A stretch of 64,000 nucleotides of DNA from assembly GCA_039566865.1 (NCBI GenBank), contig CM076944.1:5726501-5790500 (forward strand), written 5' to 3'. The first letter of the stretch is position 1; the number at the start of each line of letters is the position of its first letter. Position numbers and translations under genes: made by a program. Under the pieces are notes generated by a model, which was not told where the DNA came from, searched no databases, and worked only from the letters and a program-made list of their open reading frames with translations. Positions 26,901-35,290 of the stretch are shown here, piece after piece. The DNA comes from Aurelia coerulea (taxonomy: Eukaryota > Cnidaria > Scyphozoa > Semaeostomeae > Ulmaridae).

Positions 26901-28711
26901 ATATCTTGCCACAGTTTATTGCATCCAGTTCGTCGCAACAGTTAGTCCTTTCACAAGTGCCATTCGTGCAAACAGTCTCTGCTATGAACCAGGGCATGTC
27001 TGGAGTGGTTACTGTTCCAACCGTGCAGCCCGTTCAAGTGCTGGCAGCAAGACAGCTTCCCGCTCAAGTTTTATACCAGGTGAGTCACTGCAAAATATTT
27101 TTAAGTCTTGCAATCTGGATAACAATGATTATATCAGCTTCAATATTTTCTCATCAGAATCACGATAAAGGTCAAACCAGCCTGGAAAATATATCAGTTA
27201 TTTATCAGCTAAGAAAGTTATCAGTCTGTGAAACTTTGTTCATTAACGTTTCAAAATTTAATCAGCGTTCGTTACAGTCTGTCTTTTTGGCCGCTATGCT
27301 CCCTATTCGTCACCGAAATGTTTCTGCGCGTAAGCATTGCGACAGTTGCAAAAAAGAGTTGCTGAGAGAATACATGAGGTTCTTTTGAAGGAAGAACGAT
27401 CCACGTAAACATCTGCATGGGGCATTGTATTTATCTACTTCAGAAGCTGAACAATAGGCATTGAACTTGTCATATAATTTTGCTTGCAATTCAGATATTG
27501 AATCCTTGGCCTCTAAATTTGTTGCATATGGTTCCCAAGGTGGAGTGTTTGGTGCATCCTTTATCTTTGGACAAATGCTCATCTATTCCAATAAGTGAGT
27601 TGGCTATCCAAGTTTTGGAGCATTTTCAGCTTGCTTTATTACATTTATCACTTGACTGATGGACCGTTAAAATCCCTCAATCACTTTGTCCTAACGTGTC
27701 AGTCTCATCAATGGGTGTAAAATCTGCCCTTGTTTCGGAAAGCAAGACTTTTTTTGCTTTTGGTCATGAGTGTCTCCTACCAAAGGCCCTAGGACGAGAT
27801 TTAAGTAGTTAACGTAGTTGGTAAATATCATACGCGTTATTGGTTGTTTCTTTGTTGATTATCCCCTTGGCTTTGCTTTTCAAACGACATAAATCCCTTG
27901 TTTTCTCAATTTGAAATAAGCCGTCTGCCTCGCACGCTTTCGTCGACATGTTTTATTTATTTTAAGAACTAAACGAATGTGAGGTTGATCTCACGTCCAC
28001 GTAAAAAAGAGATGGGTCGGTCATGCGCTGTTTCTTATCCAATTAGGAAGCTATAAGCGTGTCATGTGATGGTACAAGGCTTGTTACCTTGATTCATTTT
28101 AAAAAGTGCGCGGAACAATGCAACAACCAATCAAAATCGTGAAGTGTCCGGACACGGTTCTATATATGGTAGTGGCTGGGCTACAAGCCTTGGTATGCGA
28201 GTAAACAAAATAGTTGATCGATCGATCGATTGATTGATTGACAATACCTCATATATTCTCCACATAACAAATTCTCAATATGTGAAGTTCTTTTTGATTC
28301 ACTGGGTAGCCTTCCAGCATCTGATTTGCATTCTCTTTGCAGGGTGCTCAAGTAAACACAGTATCAGTTACAGACGAAGGACAGCGTGTCGTCGCGCACA
28401 CCGTTACATCTTCACGCAAATCAGAAGCAGAAGCTGCCTTATTGGCTGGTCAGTTTTCACATGCGGTCACAAGAACAAACGAACTATCCGGAGTCAGTCC
28501 CGCAATGATAACACGAACCATAACGAACGAAATAGGAGGTAGTATCACTGATCAGACAATGGAAGAACAACTGCATTCACAGGCAGGAGGGCAAATCCGA
28601 CGCCAACCTGTCGAGGTGATAGCTATCGACGACAACATGGATGATCCTAGAGATATGACACGGTTAAAGTCTCCTGATGTTGCAAAGAAGCTGCGTACCA
28701 TGACATCTTAG
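17980..28711 (+). CDS. POU-domain transcription factor, class 6-like, 5' end missing
   Basis: A DNA-binding nuclear regulator. Exons: 17980-18056, 19589-19947, 26374-27079, 28343-28711; phases agree at each junction. About 503 residues are seen. Exon 2 holds a Q/N/G-rich region and the first part of the POU-specific domain (DEMQEFIRAFKSKRMSLGYT to TYSQSFISR). Exon 3 finishes it (FEGKQLGMKAAERMRPILEA), then a linker of about 12 residues, the homeodomain (KKRRRRTCFTHEAQ to VKVWFCNRKQNLKR) and a Q/V/T-rich activation-like region. Exon 4 ends LRTMTS and stop. GPxYSQS and RRTCF fit class 6 best. Odd point: homeodomain position 53 is Lys instead of the near-invariant Arg. No in-frame ATG precedes exon 1, so an upstream start exon is missing. 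Exon 2 has two acceptors six bases apart (19589 or 19595). Confidence 0.92.
18280..18506. mobile_element. MITE-like element with an internal telomere-like array
   Basis: TGCAGTTTAGCGGGCGGC at 18280-18297 and its exact complement at 18489-18506 form perfect 18-base terminal inverted repeats. The inside, about 18310-18460, is a degenerate CCCTAA array (CCCTAACTAACCCTAACC and variants). So a telomere-type repeat is carried as the core of a small element in POU intron 1. Confidence 0.75.
18507..19145. repeat. Foldback repeat with arms of about 140 bases
   Basis: Left arm 18520-18660 and right arm about 18990-19135 are inverted copies, for example GGCCGGAAAATAATTGTTAA against TTAACAATTATTTTCCGGCC. 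The spacer of about 330 bases has no recognised content. It abuts the telomere-core element. Confidence 0.8.
19330..19463. mobile_element. Truncated MITE of the AGGCTAATTTCC family
   Basis: Holds TTTTCGGGCGGGCGGAATTT at the left, and GCCCGCTCGGAAAAATCCAC followed by TGACTGGAAATCAGCCTT at the right. These match the two ends of the complete element at 52063-52225. The outer left terminus is lost. Confidence 0.6.
19961..20325. mobile_element. Palindrome-rich element with ACTATGCCGGCA ends
   Basis: Begins TTTACACTATGCCGGCACGA and ends TCGCACCGGCATAAG. The inside holds further direct and inverted copies of TACACTATGCCGGCA and AATACGGCA. It starts only about 13 bases after the donor of the POU exon ending at 19947. 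Confidence 0.65.
20657..22053. repeat. Large inverted repeat (about 1.4 kb) in POU intron 2
   Basis: Left arm from 20657 (AAAATGATTTTTGAAGTTGG) pairs with the right arm ending at 22053 over most of their length, arms about 600-690 bases. The centre near 21340-21390 includes GATGAAAGTGAATGATTTTCATC. Arms differ by scattered substitutions, so it is not brand-new. Open frames on the arms mirror each other and carry no known domain. Confidence 0.85.
22570..22705. repeat. Short palindrome, TTATTAAACGATTACGAGGT ends
   Basis: Left TTATTAAACGATTACGAGGT is matched inversely by ATCGAGTAATCGTTTAATAA on the right, 136 bases apart. It contains GACGTACGGACC and GGTCCGTAC in inverted order. POU intron 2. 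Confidence 0.65.
22709..23083. mobile_element. Element with TTATTATATGGC termini
   Basis: TTATTATATGGC at the left and GCCATATAATAA at the right are perfect 12-base inverted repeats. A 155-codon minus-strand open frame spans it, but it runs across the terminus and lacks any recognised domain, so I treat it as chance. Confidence 0.5.
23234..24005. mobile_element. TA-flanked inverted-repeat element, POU intron 2
   Basis: Begins CCTGTGTCCCAAAAAACCGT and continues ATACAAATTTGAA; ends CAAATTTGTATACAGTTTT followed by TTGGGACACCCAG. TA flanks at 23232-23233 and 24006-24007. 772 bases. Termini are related in style (GTGTCCCAAAA) to the 12103-12631 element, but the inside differs. Confidence 0.8.
24310..24430. 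repeat. G/C-homopolymer-rich remnant
   Basis: Contains GGGGGCACGTGCCCCC followed by a C run of about 17 bases. Probably the remnant of a GC-tipped DNA element. No second terminus identified. Confidence 0.35.
24680..24875 (-). mobile_element. tRNA-derived SINE, copy 1
   Basis: On the minus strand it starts TGTTGTGGCGCCGTGGTGTA, whose TGGCGCCGTGG fits a pol III A box, and 40-50 bases on has GGGTTCGATCCC, a B box (plus-strand position 24803-24814). The body runs CACTTGAGCGTCATGACA to TAATCCCAGCGCTTGGCAC and ends CTTCACCTTTACC. A second copy is at 57330-57485. Lies in POU intron 2. Confidence 0.75.
24876..26373. other. Remainder of POU intron 2
   Basis: No gene or clear transposon seen. Holds a G run at about 26267-26280. 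The open frame covering 26291-26373 is intron read-through upstream of the exon that starts at 26374. Confidence 0.5.
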
Positions 28712-28930
28712 TTGCCTATTTGTGCTGTGTTGGACAACTTAAGTGTCATGTTGCAGGAGATATGGCACAGCTAAAGGGTCCTGACATTGCAGAGGAACTG
28801 CAGACCATAACATCTTAGTTGACATCTTATTTGTATTGCGTTGACCAAATAATGGGCCATGTTGCTTGAGATATGATCCGGTTAAAGGCTTTGATGTTGC
28901 AAAGAAGCTGTGGACGATTACAACTGGCTG
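28652..28930 (+). repeat. Three decayed tandem copies of the POU terminal coding segment
   Basis: The last 60 coding bases, starting GATATGACACGGTTAAAG at 28652, recur at 28759 (GATATGGCACAGCTAAAG) and 28870 (GATATGATCCGGTTAAAG), so periods are 107 and 111 bases. Copy 2 would read DMAQLKGPDIAEELQTITS and stop, parallel to the real end DMTRLKSPDVAKKLRTMTS. Copies 2 and 3 lie in the 3' UTR. Confidence 0.85.
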
Positions 28931-29417
28931 CTCTGCAGGTTGTTTTAGCTAACTCTTAAGATGGAAATTTGAAAAAATGAAGTGACAAGGACCTCTATTT
29001 TATAATGATAGGTTCCATTGCTGTTGATTGACACTTATCATTAAAAAGAGACGGATACTAATGTTATGAAATCTGACCTTAATGGATGGAGGTCCTTTGT
29101 CATGTGCACAGAAGTTATGAAAATGTTGCGAAAAACCCGAGAACTAAGACAAGCTTGTTATAAACTTGTGCTGTGTTAATGTCCTTCACATAGACTATAC
29201 CTCAGATAAGTTTCCTTACGTTGATGTGGACGTTTTGAAAAGTTTGGTAGGATGACACCTTGAGTTTAAACTGTAGGTTACATATCATAGTCATTTTCGA
29301 AAGGGTTGATTTATAGTAGATGGTTGATTCTGTAAATAGTGTGCCGTTGTGTAGTTTTTTTTTTACTTCGATGTGGATGTTAGCAAATAGATTACTGCAT
29401 TGTTTATAAGCAGTCCA
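28931..29417. other. Region downstream of POU, probable 3' UTR and flank
   Basis: No AATAAA signal stands out and no repeat is recognised. Composition is AT-rich. Confidence 0.4.
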
Positions 29418-30068
29418 CAATAGACCTTTTTACTTGCTAGGAAAGAGGTTTGGATCGAGCGTGCAAATCTGGTAAAATTTGAAAGCAAAAGCAAAAGCAC
29501 AACCCCCGTTCTCAGTATAACACTGCTAGCTGTGGCAATAAGTTCCTTCGGATCCTAGAACACTTTTCAGTGAGTTTATTATCGACTACTTTATGCAAAG
29601 TGAGTTAGCAATGGTTCAGTTTACAGACAGGCAAGTTTTATTGGTCTTTTTGCTTGTTTCTCGTAATTTTCATCCATTGCTAGCTGACATTTCTTTCAAT
29701 TGAATAACAGCGGTTGAAAACAACAATCTTCAATTTGCAAACTCGCAAAATGAAACTCTTGCATGCTGGCACTTTTAAACTGCAACTGTTACACAACCAT
29801 CAGCTAACAATGAACGGAAACAACGAGAAACAAGGCCAGAAGGCAAATAAAACTCTGTACATAAATTAAATCATTCCTAACTCGCTTTGAGTAAAGTTAT
29901 TGTTGATTAACTCTCTAAAAAATGTTCTGAGATCCGAAGGAACTTCGTGCCACAGCTAGCAATGTTTGTAGTTAGAAAGAGGGTCATGCTTTCGTTTTCG
30001 TTGGCAAAATTTACCAGATTTGGACGCTCGATCCAAACCACTTTCTTGGCAAGTAAAAAGGTCTATTG
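29418..30068. mobile_element. Foldback element with CAATAGACCTTTTTACTTGC termini
   Basis: Starts CAATAGACCTTTTTACTTGC and ends GCAAGTAAAAAGGTCTATTG, a perfect 20-base pair, and the arms continue to pair (TTTGGATCGAGCGTGCAAAT against TTTGGACGCTCGATCCAAA; TGCTAGCTGTGGCA against TGCCACAGCTAGCA). 651 bases; no coding region. Same terminal family as 8032-8218. Confidence 0.85.
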
Positions 30069-30785
30069 GAGCATGTGACTCCAAGTGTATGTGGCTGCTT
30101 TTTTGTGGTTGATTGAAGTAGCAGAGGTGTGTTAGAAAATGGTGTAATATACCAGTTAACAACTGGGTTAAGTCATGTTAAGTTAAGTTGGGTTAAGTTG
30201 GGTTAAGTGAGAAAAAGAGTTAATACATTTCAAAACATGAAGCTTCTTTTATACATATAAAACATTACAATAAATCTTACTTTCTACTATACCTTCCTAA
30301 TACCGTACAGCACTACATACAGGGACGATGCCGAAGGGAGCGAAGGACGATGACTATACCCCATGGCCAATAGAAAAGAGACGCAACGTTAAACTACATA
30401 CAATTAGGTACACTACGAATGATTAACCTAATGCATACTATATTAGATTCTGCCTAACATCAGATGCCAGGTCAGGTTTGTGATGAAATTTGAAAAAATA
30501 ACGAGCGCAGCTCTTCATTGGTTTGAGGTCGCAAACTATGCCCGGCATCTAATGTTAAACAGAACTTACAAAGAAATGGATCAGGGGATTTGATGGTTGC
30601 TTGGTACTGAAGTTACAAAGGATCTTGGTCAAACCGACCAGTTTCGTGAATGAAACGTAACGTCAATTCGAGTATACTGCTGTTCAAGTCATTAGAAACA
30701 TGAAGCTTGCTACCTATTCAGCAGAGACCTGGGTACAATTGCGTGGTAAAACTTCAACTTCGATAACAAAACTTAGTTGGCTTAG
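30069..30785. other. Intergenic DNA with possible LINE 3' end
   Basis: 30170-30210 holds GTTAAGTTGGGTTAAGTTGG, a short direct repeat. The following AT-rich stretch could be a minus-strand LINE tail. No host gene seen. Confidence 0.35.
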
Positions 30786-31267
30786 GCCCCGTTTACACGA
30801 TACCGTTTTCATTTCATATCGGATTGGTTTCATATCGGATTGGCCTTCTGTTTACACGAGACCGTTTTCACTCCATATCGGATTGGCCTCCTGTTTACAC
30901 GAGAACGCACCAATCCGATATGCTTCATACCGTTTTTGCGTTTTCAAATGAAAACGCTCTGAAAGTGGCATGAAACGAATCCGATATCGTGTCAAAACGG
31001 AGCCTCTTTATCAATTCTACGAGCCTCCTATACATCTGGCGCACTGCGCAGTGGGTGTTGAAACAAAGGAAGTCCTTCGCAGCAGAAGACAAAGCGTTTC
31101 CGTGTAAACACAACCCCCAATCCGATATGAAATGAAAACGGTGTCGTGTAAACAGAACCTCAATCCGACATGAAATGAAAACGGTATCGTGTAAACAGAA
31201 CAATTTTCGTATCGGATTGCCACCCCCAATCCGATATGAAATGAAAACAGTATCGTGTAAACGGGGT
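30786..31267. mobile_element. MITE with CCCCGTTTACACGATACCG termini
   Basis: Starts GCCCCGTTTACACGATACCG and ends CAGTATCGTGTAAACGGGGT. Inside, CGTTTACACGA and CATTTCATATCGGATTGG recur in direct and inverted order several times. It sits inside or beside a LINE fragment (31270-31615). Frames across it are by-products. Confidence 0.8.
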
Positions 31268-31269
31268 CT

Positions 31270-31615
31270 TAAATCTTTTACATGTTGAACATATAAAACG
31301 CCGATAGACCTCTTTAACATTCAAGGCCAGAGCTACTCAAGTATGGAACAAATTACCTGGTGAAATAACCTCACTACGTAGCATTTTACAGTTTAAGTCG
31401 TATTTTAAGAACTAGTTTGGACACGTTATTGCCTCGTATCAAGGACTTTGCAAATGCTTTTATTTAATATTTTCCGTTCAACTTTTAGAGCTAACTTCTT
31501 AATTTACTTTGACAGTGGACCCTGTTGTAAAGAATTTTTCTCTTTGTAGATAAATTATTATAGGCTACCTACTTTAAATATTTCGTATTATTATTATTAT
31601 TATTGTTATCATATC
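31270..31615 (+). pseudogene. LINE remnant: reverse transcriptase C-terminus and (TTA)n tail
   Basis: Reads ARATQVWNKLPGEITSLRS, then ILQFKSYFKN and stop at 31413-31415, the typical end of CR1/L2-like LINE proteins (xxWNxLPxxI...F+). The 3' UTR resembles that of the 16.2-kb LINE (AGGCTACCTACTTTAAATA against AGCCTACTTTAAATAG) and ends in (ATT)n. Confidence 0.65.
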
Positions 31616-31739
31616 GGTTGTATTGTTCCTCAGTTATGAGCGATTTGATAAGATTGATCTCAGAATCTCAGAATCCTTCAAATTAGGCCTAAAATCCTTG
31701 GTCAAATTTGCTAACAATGTAGCATGACAACTCTCTCAG

Positions 31740-31980
31740 TTTGTAATGAGACATATCGCCGCGTAGGAGCTCAGGCGCGAAAAAGCAGTTTGCATTTTAC
31801 TTGAATACTGTAATGGCAGCATTCAATCCTTTTTGTGACGAGAGAAGAACGAATGAAAAGCAACATTGTCGAACTTTTCGCTCAATCCCGTAGAAAAGAA
31901 ACAACGCAGTGAGTAAGAATACCATTTTGATCACAATGTAGGCCACATCAACTGTACATCATTGCCCGTGATTAACGTAG
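31740..31980. repeat. Ancient duplicate A, copy 1
   Basis: Shares diverged but colinear sequence with copy 2, which is split into 33360-33450 and 34425-34560: AGCTCAGGCGCGAA against AGCTCTGGCGCGAA; GAAAAGCAACATTGTC against GAAAGCAACATCATC; TAGGCCACATCAAC in both. Confidence 0.6.
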
Positions 31981-32509
31981 CAAGTGGGTCTACCAGCAAA
32001 CGCTGGTGCCGTATTGACCTCTAAACTTGGCGTCAACTAAAGACCCCGATTTCTGTACGCTGTCCGCTAGTTAGACCACACAAAGCGAAGCCGCAGACGT
32101 ATACAAGAATTGAAATGCGTGATCAGAATATTTCCGTATTTATCTTGTGTTTGTTAATGAGACAACTCTTATCTTTTCTGATGCAGTAATGAAATTAAAA
32201 CGTAATTGGCTGTAATGGTACATTCTCGTGATATACCTACTGAGATACAAGCGAATAGAAGTTGCAAAGGAAGACATATTTATGAAGCATTTAGGGTTAT
32301 CGATTGTGACAGGATGTTTGTTTATTACCAATTAAGCTGGCGTGTGATTGCATGTAATTGTAGGCCCAAGCTACAAGATACTGGTTTATTTTCATTCAGT
32401 ATCGAACTTCGCTACGTTGGCAGTAGAACCCTGCTTTTGTTATACTACGGCAACACCGGATTACTTTTCAGCTTGTTTTTAATACCAGTTTGGCTCTAGC
32501 TAGCCCCGA

Positions 32510-32640
32510 GGCCTAGAAAATTAGCCGTTAATTTTTTACGTGGGATCGCACCTTTCGAGCGAAGCGAGTACTTTTACTTTTTAACTTTATCTCGAAAGCT
32601 TTTGTCTAAGATTGTAGTTTGCTCATAATGGTCTTAAAAA
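32510..32640. repeat. Direct repeat B, copy 1
   Basis: About 120 bases matching 32845-32965: CGAGCGAAGCGAGTACTTTT against CGAGCGAAGCGAGCACTTTT, then GTCTAAGATTGTAGTTTGCT in both. Distance between copies about 330 bases. Confidence 0.8.
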
Positions 32641-32844
32641 GAGCTAAACACATGTATATTTAACGACGTTATTTTATTGCAAATGTCTGTCCCAAAGCCA
32701 GCCTTTTTGGACAATAGATTGCACTAATTCTCCAGAAACTGGGTAGGTTTGTTTTTTCTTCATGGATATACAAACTGTAAGACCATAAAAATAACAGCAC
32801 ATGCCCACCCTAGCAATTGAGGACTCAGATGGAAAGGGCCCTAG

Positions 32845-32965
32845 GCCTAGAAAAAACTATTTACCTTTTACTTGGGGTCATGACTAACGAGCGAAGCGAG
32901 CACTTTTACTCTTTAACTTTGTCTCGAAAAGGTTTTGTCTAAGATTGTAGTTTGCTCATGAGCAA
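32845..32965. repeat. Direct repeat B, copy 2
   Basis: Second copy of the 32510-32640 sequence, same orientation. Neither copy has a coding pattern. Confidence 0.8.
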
Positions 32966-33359
32966 CTGAGCACACAGGTGTAAATCGCAGTGAGCAATTG
33001 GACAGCTAATTCAATGTTGCTCTCTCTTCTGTGAAGGTGTTATAGATATTGATGTAACTTCTAATTTTATTAGTCTAGCACTGGAAGTACACTTTTAAAT
33101 GAGCGGGATGGGCCATAGCGCACCGTTGATGTGGCCTACATTATGCTCAACTTGTATTCTTACCCACTGTGTTGTTTCTCTGTGTTGTTGTGTTGTTTGG
33201 GACTGCGAGAACAGCTTGATGATGTTGCATTTCCTTCGCTCTTTGTTTCTCGCAACTTATGCTTATGCTACTATTATTCAAATAAGTTTCAAACTGTTTT
33301 TCGTGCCTGACCTACTACGCAGCGATGCTCATTTAAAAACTTCCACATGAGTACAAGTT

Positions 33360-33450
33360 ATAGATATGACGGATCGCTGTGTAGCAGCTCTGGCGCGAAG
33401 AGCAGTTTGATCTGTACTGTATTTGAAAAATGGTGGCATCCAAGCCAAAC
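33360..33450. repeat. Ancient duplicate A, copy 2, left part
   Basis: Left half of a duplicate of 31740-31980, cut in two by the LINE insertion that follows. Confidence 0.5.
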
Positions 33451-33565
33451 TTTAGACTTATTACATAATAATAATAATAATAATAATAGAAATAAAAGAA
33501 ATTAAACTGTTTTCATAAAAATACGTTTCGAAAGAAATTAAACTGTTTTCATAAAAATACGTTTC

Positions 33566-33596
33566 TAGGGTTAGGGTTAGGGTTAGGGTTAGGGTT
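33566..33596 (+). repeat. Interstitial telomere-type (TTAGGG) tract, 5 units
   Basis: A perfect TTAGGG run of about five units sits next to a tandem 42-base repeat (two copies of AGAAATTAAACTGTTTTCAT plus the bases that follow, ending GTTTC) and the LINE 3' tail. TTAGGG is the usual animal telomere unit. Confidence 0.95.
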
Positions 33597-33707
33597 AATA
33601 ATAGAAATATTTATACAGGGAAACCTTTTCAATGCCAAGGGCATTGTTATCAATAAGGGTCCTGTTAAAAACTAAAGTATTTACATCGTTAAAATGAAAG
33701 TAATTGC

Positions 33708-33995
33708 ATATTAAGTTAAGTACAAAATTTCTCTAATCCTAAATCTTGAAGCGTAAAGCAAAGAGTCGTTTAAAATGGTCTCTGATATGGACTAGTAATT
33801 TAAGAAATGTTCCTTCAATTGATGCTTGAAGAGAACTATCGACGTTAAGTTCATATTAAGTTAAGTACAAAATTTCTCTAATCCTAAATCTTGAAGCGTA
33901 AAGCAAAGAGTCGTTTAAAATGGTCTCTGATATGGACTAGTAATTTAAGAAATGTTCCTTCAATTGATGCTTGAAGAGAACTATCGACGTTAAGT
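33708..33995. repeat. 144-base tandem duplication
   Basis: 33708-33851 and 33852-33995 are essentially identical (both begin CATATTAAGTTAAGTAC). The identity implies a recent duplication, or an assembly artefact. Confidence 0.95.
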
Positions 33996-34424
33996 TTCGA
34001 ATGTCAATTGGGATTTCATTGTAGCACGAAGGTCCTTGAAACTTGAATGACTTTCTTGCAGCCTCCGTTTTCTGATTTTTGGAAGGCCCAGCGTTAATGA
34101 ATTTCCTCTTGTGTTGTGATTATGATCTACTTTCTCGATATATGACGCAAGATTTGGGATGGCAGTTCCTTGCAAGCATTTGAAGATCTGTACTGCTGCC
34201 TTGAATTTCTTTTGATTTAGTATGGTCATGAGTCCACACTCTTTGCAATTCTTTGGCTGATTGTAAATTCGTCCCAGTTATCGCTCGCAATTACAAAAAC
34301 ATTTTTACCTATTTATCTATTGAACTGAATTGCTTCACCTACTTATCTATTGAAATCAAATACATAGAAAAACGAGTGAAATTTACGACGAATTGTAATC
34401 AGTCTTGCCAACATTATGAGAAAC

Positions 34425-34560
34425 CAAAGGGATGGAAAGCAACATCATCAAGTGTTTGTCGCAAAGAGATGACAATGACACAGTGGATATGAAATACAAT
34501 TTTAGTCATAACATAGGCCACATCAACAGTGCGGTGCATTATTACCCGTGGCGGCAGAAG
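34425..34560. repeat. Ancient duplicate A, copy 2, right part
   Basis: Matches 31845-31975. A 110-codon open frame starts at 34432, but copy 1 is broken by stops and no family is recognised, so coding status is doubtful. Confidence 0.5.
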
Positions 34561-35290
34561 CAAACAAGTGAAATGAGCGATGCGCATTTTGTAAGGGGGA
34601 GAGAGGGGAGGAAATTGCTTTATTCATTCCTTACTGCTCCTTCGCAGATATGTCTCGTTCACTTCGATGCCCCCCCCCCCCCCCACTTAATTTACCATGT
34701 TCACGCTGCTGCTTTTCATGTTTCAACCATGTTTGAGATTGTGACTCCATCAAATCGCTAAATAGTAGACCAGAAAAGCTACAGATTTCTGGTTACCGCC
34801 ATGTTATACCCTTCATAAACTATGGTTTTCTTGAAGATTGTACCTGTTTTTGCTCCGTTGATTTAGGATTTAAAATGATTTGATGTTTTTCGAAAGTCTC
34901 ATGAATCTTATCGATGAAAAGAATAACGTAATTCTGCGACGTAATTCTGCGATGTCTAAGATGTCTAAAATTTCCAATTCACAGTTTTTGAAAAGTACCT
35001 GAAGTCCTTTTCCATCCTTCAAATGAAAAAGAAAATGCAATAATATTTTGTGCAATCTTCCTCATGGATTTTACGCAAATCGCCTATGCTGCGTTTTTAC
35101 TAATTTTGGTTCGGGTATGGGAGTTCTGTTTCCAAGGGTGTTAGGACACGGATGTTTTGATCAAACATTATTTTACCCTTGTTTTGACCCTTTTTTTTTC
35201 TTTTTTCTTTCGTCTTCAACTCTTGTCTGCAACTGAACGTGGTTTTAGGCCTAACTGTTCTCAGTTATTAGAATATAACTCCCTTTGTTC

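Larger units (their letters stand above)
33470..34245 (-). pseudogene. LINE remnant on the minus strand with complex 3' tail
   Basis: The minus strand (34229 to 33990) reads FKAAVQIFKCLQGTAIPNLA, then SYIEKVDHNHNTRGNSLTLG, typical of the C-terminal part of CR1/L2-like LINE proteins. Toward its 3' end come a 144-base tandem duplication, a telomere-like tract and a (TAA)n tail at 33470-33490. The open frame is truncated. It splits duplicate A. Confidence 0.7.

Noticed and set aside
34432..34761. 110-codon frame containing YYPWRQK, reminiscent of a Hox hexapeptide
   Set aside because: The core would need YPWM; here it is YPWR, the parallel duplicate at 31.85 kb is broken by stops, and the rest runs into a C homopolymer.
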